Source of the DNA: Fibrobacter sp. UWR4
Lineage (GTDB): Bacteria > Fibrobacterota > Fibrobacteria > Fibrobacterales > Fibrobacteraceae
Direction: 5' to 3'
DNA: 64,000 nt
Assembly: GCF_003149045.1 (NCBI RefSeq)
Contig: NZ_QGDU01000008.1
Span: 1 to 64,000, forward strand
Below are positions 50,920 to 58,543 of this stretch, piece after piece. The translations under genes were made by a program, and so were the position numbers. The notes under the pieces are model-generated. The model saw only the letters and a list, made by a program, of their open reading frames with translations, was not told the DNA's origin and did no database searches. How positions within the stretch are numbered: position 1 is the first letter of the stretch; each line of letters begins with the position of its first letter.

Positions 50920-52425
50920 ATGATTAATGAACATGTAATGGAAATGCTCCATGCAGGCGAGGGCTTGCGTGTGGAATTCAAGAAGGCAAAGGACAAACTG
51001 CCTGGCAATATTTTTGAGACTGTCTGCGCCTTTCTCAACGCAACAGGCGGATTCATTTTTTTAGGGGTTGATGACGATGGGACTATCGTGGGTGTGAATC
51101 CGCAGGCTGTTCCTCAAATGAAAAAGGATTTGGTAAATCTTGCCCATAATCCGACGAAGATAAATCCCGCTTGTAATTTATATCCAGAAGAATGCGTCGT
51201 TGATGGCAAGACGATTATTGTCTGCCAGGTTCAGGAAAGTTCCGAAATTCATCGCTGTGATGGGGATGTTTACCTGCGTAGTGATGACGGCGATTATGTG
51301 ACTCGCAATACCAACGTGCTTTCGGGTGTGCTGACCCGTAAGCTGGGACTTTTTACAGAGAAGCGCCCCATGCACGGATTTACTATGGCGGACTTGCGCC
51401 CGGAACTTTGCCGCAAGGCGCAGAACCTGATGGCGGTGACATTCAATAACCACCCGTGGGCGAATTTGTCCTTTGAAGAACTTTTGCAGTATGGCGGTTT
51501 CTATACGGTGGATCGTAATACCAATGAACGCTGCTTGAACCTTGCAGCGGTTCTGATGTTCGGTACGGATGAGGCTATTTTCAGAGCGGATCCGGCATTG
51601 CTTTTTGATTGCCTGCTGCGCCGCGAAGATGAAATCCGTTACGATGATCGCGAGATGATTCGCACCAACCTGATTGAGACCTACGAGCGGGTGATGGATT
51701 TTATTGCGAAGTATCTGCCGGATCCATTTTACCTGGAAGGAGACCAGCGCATCAGTTTGCGAGGTAAGATTTTCCGTGAGGCGGTTTCAAATATCATTTC
51801 CCATCGCGAATATATGCATGGGTCGCCTGGTCGAATCATGATTTACAAGGACCGCGTGGAATTCACCAATCCCTGCGTTCAGTATTACATCGATAGGATT
51901 ACCCCTGCAAACTTGGAACCTTTTGCCCGTAACCCGACCATCTGCAATTTTATGGTCCAGATGGGCCGTTTTGAGCGCCTCGGCTCCGGTGTGCGGAATA
52001 CCTGGAAATACTTGCCCATTTACGCCAAAGGGGCGTTGCCGATCTTCGAGGAGACAAAATACGGCTTTAAGTTGACGCTTCCGTTGAACGGTACCCCCAA
52101 AGTCACCCCCCAAGTTACCCAGCAAGTCACCCCCCAAGTTACCCAGCAAGTCACCCAGCAAGTCACCCAGCAAGTCACCCAGCAAGTTGATGGGTATGTG
52201 TGGGCACTGTTGAAACATTTAGATGGGGAGATGGGGCGCCGTGAATTGATGCGAAGGCTGTATTTAAAGGATAGGAACAATTTTAGTTGGAAATATTTGC
52301 TTCCCGCACTTGCTTTAGGCTATGTAGAGCAGACGGTTCCAGATAAGCCGAACAGCCGTACTCAAAAGTACCGCCTGACAGAACTAGGGAAACAGATACT
52401 TGCAGATTTAAACAAGGAGATGTAG
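50920..52425 (+). CDS. AlbA_2/HATPase-like DNA-binding protein with VTQQ repeats
   Basis: This 501-residue protein belongs to the AlbA_2 (Schlafen-type, formerly AAA_4) group often labelled ATP-dependent helicase RecG-related. The AlbA_2 domain covers about 10-130 (EGLRVEFKKA, FLNATGGFIFLGVDDDG). A GHKL-like region follows (about 265-390) with FREAVSNIISHREY, EFTNP and RFERLGSGVRN. After seven 4-residue VTQQ/VTPQ repeats (about 395-423) comes a winged-helix end. Such proteins are candidate regulators or defence proteins, and their function is not proven. AAGGAG is 12 bases ahead of the ATG, and the gene sits behind leader B. Confidence 0.85.
   Translation: MINEHVMEMLHAGEGLRVEFKKAKDKLPGNIFETVCAFLNATGGFIFLGVDDDGTIVGVNPQAVPQMKKDLVNLAHNPTKINPACNLYPEECVVDGKTIIVCQVQESSEIHRCDGDVYLRSDDGDYVTRNTNVLSGVLTRKLGLFTEKRPMHGFTMADLRPELCRKAQNLMAVTFNNHPWANLSFEELLQYGGFYTVDRNTNERCLNLAAVLMFGTDEAIFRADPALLFDCLLRREDEIRYDDREMIRTNLIETYERVMDFIAKYLPDPFYLEGDQRISLRGKIFREAVSNIISHREYMHGSPGRIMIYKDRVEFTNPCVQYYIDRITPANLEPFARNPTICNFMVQMGRFERLGSGVRNTWKYLPIYAKGALPIFEETKYGFKLTLPLNGTPKVTPQVTQQVTPQVTQQVTQQVTQQVTQQVDGYVWALLKHLDGEMGRRELMRRLYLKDRNNFSWKYLLPALALGYVEQTVPDKPNSRTQKYRLTELGKQILADLNKEM
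52102..52188 (+). repeat. 12-bp minisatellite (seven units) in the AlbA_2 gene
   Basis: Seven 12-bp units (GTCACCCAGCAA type, two with CCC instead of CAG) encode VTQQ/VTPQ from 52102, ending with one extra GTT. Because the unit is a multiple of three, slippage would change linker length without breaking the frame. Confidence 0.9.
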
Positions 52426-52490
52426 CAAAACACTCAAATAAACACGAACTTTCTACATCTTGAGTACGTTTTTTAAGCTATATTCAACGT

Positions 52491-52741
52491 AAATAGAGAG
52501 TTTCTCTTGTTCACGGCTAGAAAACTTCGACACTTTCAAGACACAGTGAATAAGACAGAAACGAACACGTCTGCCGTCAAGTTTATCTTGGCGACATCGT
52601 TTAGTTGTATGCATATTTGCTTGTCATATGTGCATTGCTGGATGACCAGTTTTGGGGCGTGGATCGTTCGTGTTTATTTGTGTCAGGTTGTCGAAGGCCT
52701 CTAGCTGGTAAATGCGTTCGATTCCACGCCTTCTTTTTTTT
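52491..52741 (+). ncRNA. Candidate structured RNA upstream of the R-M operon
   Basis: No ORF fits this stretch. A TATATT box lies at 52479-52484 with a weak -35. The putative RNA begins with AGAGA-GTT-TCTCT and ends with GGCGTGG (52656-52662) pairing to CCACGCC (52724-52730), followed by TTCTTTTTTTT. The 3' part has the same order of segments as the minus-strand RNA at 8.7 kb: TTGGGGCGTGG, then GTTTATTT, then a GGCCTC hairpin, then CCACGCC and a T-run. Its identity is unknown. Confidence 0.42.
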
Positions 52742-52846
52742 GAAACGTCGAAGAATGTTGAATAAGGGTTGCTCTTGGTGAGTTTTGCTCTTGTTCTCAG
52801 CTAGGAACCTTCGACACTCTTTTGCACAAGGAATAAGACGAACCTC
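52504..52846. repeat. 59-bp direct repeat pair in the gap before the R-M operon
   Basis: Copies at 52504-52562 and 52788-52846 share CTCTTGTTC, GCTAG, CTTCGACACT, CACA and GAATAAGAC in order. An inverse partial copy (GTCGAAGGCCTCTAGCTGG) lies at about 52689-52707. Between the second copy and 53027 the DNA is GC-rich, with a GGTCTAGACC palindrome. The 643-base gap (52426-53068) otherwise holds no ORF that looks real. Confidence 0.65.
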
Positions 52847-53027
52847 GAAAGCCCATGATGCCATGGGCGTATTGCACCCTGGGGGTCGTGTACCCAGTGG
52901 TCTAGACCCTCGCTTTCGTGCATGCGCGCCAAGGCGTTTTTGGTGTACGCCCACTTTGCTGATGCAGATGGGATAAGCGAGTTTTGTTTTTGAATTGTAC
53001 AGTGTCTTAGTGAATCGCTCTAAACGG

Positions 53028-53053
53028 GGGTTGAACTCAAGTTCAACCCTTTT
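53028..53053 (+). terminator. Terminator-like hairpin 15 bases before the methylase gene
   Basis: GGGTTGAAC-TCAA-GTTCAACCC is followed by TTTT. It stands between the upstream non-coding region and the first R-M gene, as the hairpins of leaders A and B do before their genes. Confidence 0.75.
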
Positions 53054-53068
53054 CTGTCTGGAGTGCGC

Positions 53069-53725
53069 ATGGCTGACGAAAGTCAGATAAAGTCTAAGGA
53101 AAGAGTCGCCAACCATGGTGAGGTTTTTACTGCAGAGCGTGAAGTGAATGCCATGCTTGATTTGGTCAAGCAGGAAACTGAACGCATTGACTCCAGATTT
53201 TTGGAGCCAGCTTGCGGTACAGGCAATTTCTTGGTGAAGATTTTGGAACGTAAGCTTGACGTGGTCAAGAAAAAGTACAAGCGCAGTCCTCTTGATTTTG
53301 AAAAGAATTCCATTCTCGCTTTAAGCAGCATTTATGGGGTTGATATTCTGCAGGATAATACGGAAGCTTGCAGGGAAAGATTGTTTGGCATTTGGAATAA
53401 AGCCTACAAATCCGTGTGCAAAAAAGACGTTGATGAAAATGCGCAAAAGTCTGCGCAGTTTATTCTTGAAAAGAACATTGTCTGTGGCAATGCGTTGAGT
53501 TTGAAAAGAGTGGATGGCGAAGGCAACGATACTAGCGAACCCATTGTGTTTTCGGAATGGGCGTTTGTAATGGGCGCAAAAATGCAGCGTAAGGATTACA
53601 CCTTCGATGAGCTTTTAAACAAGGCTAGTGAAGCGGAAAATGATCCGTCTCTTGCCTTGAATGACGAAGGACATTTTTTACAACAATACGTTTCTGATTA
53701 CAGGAGGGTCTGGGAAAATGGCTGA
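53069..53725 (+). CDS. R-M N6-adenine methylase subunit, N-terminal part (motif I)
   Basis: This 218-residue protein begins at ATG 53069 (GGAG site, preferred over a GTG 6 bases upstream). It resembles the front end of an N6-adenine methyltransferase: GEVFTAEREVNAMLDLV, then the S-adenosylmethionine motif FLEPACGTGNFL (E46 to G52), and YGVDILQDNTEACRERL. The catalytic (D/N)PPY motif is missing, so it cannot methylate alone. It overlaps the next gene by 8 bases, and that gene supplies NPPY. It may be a companion subunit that arose by duplication of the SAM-binding half. Confidence 0.82.
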   Translation: MADESQIKSKERVANHGEVFTAEREVNAMLDLVKQETERIDSRFLEPACGTGNFLVKILERKLDVVKKKYKRSPLDFEKNSILALSSIYGVDILQDNTEACRERLFGIWNKAYKSVCKKDVDENAQKSAQFILEKNIVCGNALSLKRVDGEGNDTSEPIVFSEWAFVMGAKMQRKDYTFDELLNKASEAENDPSLALNDEGHFLQQYVSDYRRVWENG

Positions 53726-55310
53726 CCTTAAATTGTATAATCCTGACGTACTCAGTTGCCTTGCCAATTTGAGTAACGATGAAGTGTTTACTCCGCCGGA
53801 AGTTGTGAACCGTATGTTGGACATGCTTCCGCAGGAATTATTTGAAAGCGAAGATACGACTTTCTTGGACCCTTGTTGTAAAACAGGTGTTTTCCTTCGT
53901 GAGATCGCCAAGCGTCTTTTGAAGAATCAGATGCCTGGTTATGAAGAAGCTGTCGAAGAAATCAATGCGAAAAAGCGTAACGATGAAAAGCTTTCGCCCG
54001 AAGAAAAACATTTCATGAACGAATTGCAAAAGACTGTGGATCACATTTTCCACAAGCAGCTTTATGGCATTGCTATTACCGAAATGACGAGCCTGCTTTC
54101 TCGCCGTAGTGTTTATTGCACCAAGCATCCTGATGGAGAATACTCCATTTCAAAGTTTGGTCGTGCTGATGGCAATATTCGCTTTAAGAAAATTCAGCAC
54201 ACATGGGTGGATGGCAAATGCAAATATTGTGGAGCCAGCGAAAGTCAATACGATCGAGATGATACTCTTGAAACTCATGCCTACGAATGGATTCACACCG
54301 AAAATTTAGAGGGAATTTTTAACATGAAGTTTGATGTAATTATTAGCAACCCTCCGTATCAGCTGAGCGATGGTGGTGGCACTGGTTCTAGTGCTAAGCC
54401 AATCTATCAACTCTTTATTGAAAAAGCAAAAAAATTAAAACCTCGCTATATGTCGATGATTATTCCTTCTCGTTGGTTTTCGGGTGGTAAGGGTTTGGAC
54501 GATTTTCGCGAGGAAATGCTTAAAGATAAAAGCATTCGTAAGTTAGTCGATTATGAAAACTTTAGAGATGTTTTTCCTGGTGTAGATCTTGCTGGTGGTG
54601 CCTGCTATTTCTTATGGGATAGAGACAATAAGGGTTCTTGTGATGTTACGAATTTCTCTGCTAATGAGCAGACATCGCATACGCGATATTTGGATGAATT
54701 TGATGTATTCGTAAGATCAAATAATGCTTTGAAAATTGTTAGAAAAGTTTGCAAACTCTATTCCGAGAAAAAGTTTCTTAATGAGCGTATTTCTCCAAGA
54801 TTGCCGTTTGGAATTACAACGACGTATTCACCTTTAAATTCTGGAGTTCCTTGCTATTTTACGCAAAAAATTGGTTTAAAATATGTGCAAAAAAAGGATG
54901 TGGATGACTCCTTAAAACTTCTCAATAAATGGAAGTTTTTAGTTCCCAAGGCTCCGATTGCAGGACAAACGGATTTTTCTAAACCTGTTGGATTCTACTA
55001 TGATGGAAATACAAGGATTGCGAAACCAGGAGAATGTTGCTCTGAATCTTGGCTTGTGGCAGGAGCTTTTGATACAAAAGAAGAAACGATAAATTATAAA
55101 TCCTACATATTTACAAAAACCGTTCGCTTCTTGCTGTTACAAACAGTAGTTGGTCAAAATATTACTAGAAAGAATTTTTGCTTTGTACCTGATCTAGAAA
55201 AATATGACCAAGTTTATTCAGATGATTATTTAAGAAAACAGTGGGGTATCACAGATAAGGAATGGGAATATATCGCTTCTCGTATCGGCGAGATTGGAGG
55301 TGATAGATAA
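53718..55310 (+). CDS. R-M N6-adenine methylase subunit with NPPY (Eco57I-like)
   Basis: The start at 53718 has a GGAGG site and overlaps the previous stop, giving 530 residues. EVFTPPEVVNRMLDML leads to a modified motif I, LDPCCKTGVFL (D51, with K55 where Gly is usual). A small Cys pair (CKYCGASE, about 172-179) may bind zinc. Motif IV is ISNPPYQ (N211-Y214), followed by a target-recognition-type C-terminal region (IIPSRWFSGGKGLDDFREEML, GGACYFLWD). It is the catalytic methylase of the operon. Its stop overlaps the restriction gene start (TAATG). Homologues are called Eco57I-type or type III-like methylases. Confidence 0.88.
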   Translation: MADLKLYNPDVLSCLANLSNDEVFTPPEVVNRMLDMLPQELFESEDTTFLDPCCKTGVFLREIAKRLLKNQMPGYEEAVEEINAKKRNDEKLSPEEKHFMNELQKTVDHIFHKQLYGIAITEMTSLLSRRSVYCTKHPDGEYSISKFGRADGNIRFKKIQHTWVDGKCKYCGASESQYDRDDTLETHAYEWIHTENLEGIFNMKFDVIISNPPYQLSDGGGTGSSAKPIYQLFIEKAKKLKPRYMSMIIPSRWFSGGKGLDDFREEMLKDKSIRKLVDYENFRDVFPGVDLAGGACYFLWDRDNKGSCDVTNFSANEQTSHTRYLDEFDVFVRSNNALKIVRKVCKLYSEKKFLNERISPRLPFGITTTYSPLNSGVPCYFTQKIGLKYVQKKDVDDSLKLLNKWKFLVPKAPIAGQTDFSKPVGFYYDGNTRIAKPGECCSESWLVAGAFDTKEETINYKSYIFTKTVRFLLLQTVVGQNITRKNFCFVPDLEKYDQVYSDDYLRKQWGITDKEWEYIASRIGEIGGDR

Positions 55311-58198
55311 TGCCTGCCGTAAATCTTGACAGTTATTTAACGCCCCGTCCTCAAGTCGTTCCGACCATTTATGCTTACACCCTTCCGGGTGTTGCGTCCC
55401 ATGACGGTTACATCAAAGTAGGCTTTACAGATCGCAATGTAGAAGACCGTATTAAGGAACAGCTGCACACTGCTGGAATCAAACCGAAAATCCTTCTTCA
55501 GGAATCCGCCATGTGTCCCGATGGTTCTTGCTTTACGGACCATCAGGTTCACAAGATTCTTGAACGTAATGGCTTTACCCATTTGAATCAGGGAAAGGAT
55601 CGCAATGAATGGTTCTTCTGCAAGGAGAAGGATATTCTTGCTGCCATCAAGGAACTGAAAACGGGTATTCGTGCGGATCGTGAGCGCACCGAAAGTTTTG
55701 CGATGCGCCCGGAGCAAGAAGAGGCTGTCAAGAAAACCCAGGAATATTTCAAGTCTGCGTTAAAAGAAGATCCTGGCCATTCGCCCAAATTTTTATGGAA
55801 CGCCAAGATGCGTTTTGGCAAAACTTTTGCCACTTATGAATTGGCGAAGAAGATGGGCCTCAAGAGAATTCTGGTGCTAACTTTCAAACCTGCAGTAGAA
55901 AGTGCCTGGGCAGATGACCTTGCCCATCATGTAGATTTTAAAGGCTGGCAATTTATTTCCAATAAGGACGCCAAGGAAATTGGCCATACCATTGATTCGG
56001 AATTTGAATTAGCAGACAAGGGTAAACCTATCGTCGTCTTTGGTTCTTTTCAGGATTTGTTGGGAACCAATGACCACGGCGGCATCAAGGCGAAGAATGA
56101 ATTCATTCACACGACCAACTGGGATTTAGTTGCCTTTGATGAATATCATTTTGGTGCTTGGCGTGAAAATGCTAAGAAACTTTTTGAAAATACTGACGAA
56201 GAAGCTAACGCTGACTTTGACCAGGAAAAGTATCAGAAGGAAGAAGCCGCAAACGCATTTAATGAAACGTTCCTTCCTATTACCACAAAATATTATCTGT
56301 ACCTTTCGGGTACGCCGTTCCGTGCCTTAAACTCTGGCGAGTTCATTGAAGAGCAGATTTTCAACTGGACTTATTCCGATGAGCAGCGTGCAAAAGCAGA
56401 ATGGCACGGCAAGGATAATCCTTATGCAAGCCTCCCGCGAATGGTGATGCTCACTTACAAGATTCCAGAAAGTATTCGCCAAATTGCTGTTGGCGGAGAA
56501 TTTGATGAATTCGATTTGAATGAATTTTTCAAGGCAGAAGGAAAGGGAATTCTTGCAAAATTCAAGCACGAAAATGAAGTGCAAAAATGGCTGAATCTTA
56601 TTCGTGGTTCCTATTTGCCTTCCAGTGTTGATGATTTGAAATTGGGCCAGGATAAACGTCCTCCTATGCCTTATTCTGATACGCGCTTGCTCAATGTTCT
56701 TCAGCATACATTATGGTTCTTGCCTGATGTTGCTGCTTGTGATGCAATGGCAAATTTGATTGCGCAAAAACAGAATGTTTTCTATCAGGATTACGAAATC
56801 ATTGTTTGTGCGGGCTCAAAAGCGGGAATTGGTCTTGAAGCGCTAAAGCCTGTGCGCAGCGCAATGAAGGATCCGCTGAAGACAAAGACAATCACGTTGT
56901 CTTGTGGTAAACTTACCACTGGTGTGACGGTAAAGCCCTGGACCGGTGTGTTCATGCTTCGCAATTTGAAAAGTCCGGAAACGTATTTCCAGACGGCATT
57001 CCGCGTGCAGTCTCCTTGGGATATGAAGAATGACCTAGGTCAGACGGAAATCATCAAGCAGAACTGCTATGTATTTGACTTTGCCCTGGATCGTGCGCTG
57101 AAGCAAATTTCAAGTTATAGCTCCCGTTTGGACATTAATGAGAACGATCCCGAAAAGCGAGTGGCTGATTTCATCAAGTTCCTTCCGGTTCTTGCCTATG
57201 ATGGAAGCGCCATGATGCAGCTCAACGCAGAAGCAATTCTTGATATTGCCATGTCAGGAACTTCTGCAACGCTTCTTGCACGCCGTTGGGAATCGGCTCT
57301 CTTGGTAAATGTGGATAACGAAACCTTGAATCGCTTGCTATCGAATCCGGACGCAATGAATGCTTTGATGAAAATCGAAGGTTTCCGCAGTCTCAATTCC
57401 GACATCGAAACCATCATCAACAAGTCCGAAAAAGTCAAGAAGCTAAAGACGAAGGATAATGATACTCCCCTTACTCCGAAGGAGAAAAAGGAACTTACAG
57501 AAGCGGAAAAGGAATTCAAGACGAAACGCAAACAGATTCAGGAAAAATTGATCAAGTTTGCCACTCGAGTTCCCGTGTTCATGTATCTTACGGATTATCG
57601 TGAACGCTGTTTGAAGGATGTTATTACTCAGTTGGAGCCGGGCCTTTTCAAGAAAGTGACTGGTTTGGACGTGAAGGATTTTGAACTTCTTTGCTCCTTG
57701 AATGTGTTTAATTCAAGCTTGATGAACGAAGCGATCTTCAGTTTCAAACGTTACGAAGATGCTAGCCTCAGCTATACCGGCCTGGACAAGCATGATGGCG
57801 ATGATGTTGGTGGCTGGGATACCGTTCTTAAGCGAAAGGAATATGAGCAGCTGTTCTATAAGCAGCAGGATTCCATGAAACTGGAAATCAAGGATAATCT
57901 CTATGCTAAGAATTCTTCAAATGGTATGCAAGTTGTGTCGAAGAATTCGTCCGGTAAGGTTATTGAGTTTCCGAAAAAAGGAAATTCTGCTCAGGCTGTG
58001 TTGGCGCAAAAGGGTGCTGCAGAACCTCAAGCTCGCTATATGACCATCAAGGTGGGAGATAAGGTGTTGCATAAGTCTTTTGGCGAAGGAACTGTTATCA
58101 AGATTCCTCAGAACCGCAAATACATCTATGTGAAATTCGGTAAGGTGGAAAAACAGTTTGTTCTTGAGGCCGCTTTCAAGGGTGGATTCTTGAAATAG
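55310..58198 (+). CDS. Restriction protein: GIY-YIG nuclease, SF2 helicase, Tudor-like end
   Basis: This is a 962-residue restriction component. The N-terminal 120 residues are a GIY-YIG (T5orf172/MUG113-like) nuclease: YAYTLPG, GYIKVGFT, EDRIKEQ and NEWFF. A superfamily 2 helicase follows, with WNAKMRFGKTFA (G170-T172), DEYHFGAW (D277-H280), LSGTPFRA, and GVTVKPWTGVFMLR near FQTAFRVQSPW. The region 690-900 is helical, and the last 50 residues (VGDKVLHKSFGEGTVIKI...VKFGKVEKQF) match the Tudor-like domain at the C-terminus of UvrD/PcrA helicases. It would translocate on and cut unmodified DNA. Its start overlaps the methylase stop. Confidence 0.88.
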   Translation: MPAVNLDSYLTPRPQVVPTIYAYTLPGVASHDGYIKVGFTDRNVEDRIKEQLHTAGIKPKILLQESAMCPDGSCFTDHQVHKILERNGFTHLNQGKDRNEWFFCKEKDILAAIKELKTGIRADRERTESFAMRPEQEEAVKKTQEYFKSALKEDPGHSPKFLWNAKMRFGKTFATYELAKKMGLKRILVLTFKPAVESAWADDLAHHVDFKGWQFISNKDAKEIGHTIDSEFELADKGKPIVVFGSFQDLLGTNDHGGIKAKNEFIHTTNWDLVAFDEYHFGAWRENAKKLFENTDEEANADFDQEKYQKEEAANAFNETFLPITTKYYLYLSGTPFRALNSGEFIEEQIFNWTYSDEQRAKAEWHGKDNPYASLPRMVMLTYKIPESIRQIAVGGEFDEFDLNEFFKAEGKGILAKFKHENEVQKWLNLIRGSYLPSSVDDLKLGQDKRPPMPYSDTRLLNVLQHTLWFLPDVAACDAMANLIAQKQNVFYQDYEIIVCAGSKAGIGLEALKPVRSAMKDPLKTKTITLSCGKLTTGVTVKPWTGVFMLRNLKSPETYFQTAFRVQSPWDMKNDLGQTEIIKQNCYVFDFALDRALKQISSYSSRLDINENDPEKRVADFIKFLPVLAYDGSAMMQLNAEAILDIAMSGTSATLLARRWESALLVNVDNETLNRLLSNPDAMNALMKIEGFRSLNSDIETIINKSEKVKKLKTKDNDTPLTPKEKKELTEAEKEFKTKRKQIQEKLIKFATRVPVFMYLTDYRERCLKDVITQLEPGLFKKVTGLDVKDFELLCSLNVFNSSLMNEAIFSFKRYEDASLSYTGLDKHDGDDVGGWDTVLKRKEYEQLFYKQQDSMKLEIKDNLYAKNSSNGMQVVSKNSSGKVIEFPKKGNSAQAVLAQKGAAEPQARYMTIKVGDKVLHKSFGEGTVIKIPQNRKYIYVKFGKVEKQFVLEAAFKGGFLK

Positions 58199-58265
58199 AA
58201 AGTGCTTTCTCCTGCTGGGCGGATTTTTCCCGCATGCCGGAACAGTTTTTTTTATATTTCCCTTC

Positions 58266-58538
58266 ATGGCATTAAGACGTATCCGTTCCTTAAAAGAGAT
58301 TGACCCCGAGACGGCTAGAAGCCTTGTGGCGAACTATGTGGGGGACGAACACCCTGTGGAATCCAGAGTTCACGCGACGGCAATCCAGATGCAGAAGGGG
58401 CGTTTCGATACTTATGGCGTGTGCCTGGAGATCAATTCCAGCGGTCGCCTGACAAGTGGCTTGCACTACGTGCAGGCAATTGTGGAAAGTAATGCGACTG
58501 TAAAAATTTGGGTGGCGAAAAATAGGGAAGTTGGATAA
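58266..58538 (+). CDS. Small ParB/NTG-fold-like protein (90 aa)
   Basis: This 90-residue protein shows the pattern of the small ParB-like domain found in phage and plasmid proteins (a strand, then GxLxxGQHRLxAIxES). Here it reads LEINSSGRLTSGLHYVQAIVES, so the QHR of active or nucleotide-binding members is LHY. The N-terminus (RRIRSLKEIDPETARSLV) fits the preceding helices. It lies 67 bases after the R-M operon. TATATT is 7 bases before the ATG with no Shine-Dalgarno, so it has its own promoter. The fold is an inference and activity is doubtful. Confidence 0.55.
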   Translation: MALRRIRSLKEIDPETARSLVANYVGDEHPVESRVHATAIQMQKGRFDTYGVCLEINSSGRLTSGLHYVQAIVESNATVKIWVAKNREVG

Positions 58539-58543
58539 TTCCC

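Noticed and set aside
52700-52741. tRNA or tmRNA 3' end
   Set aside because: GTTCGATTCC resembles a T-loop and GGCGTGG/CCACGCC an acceptor stem, but no T-stem pairs around the loop, and no D-arm, anticodon arm or CCA end fits.
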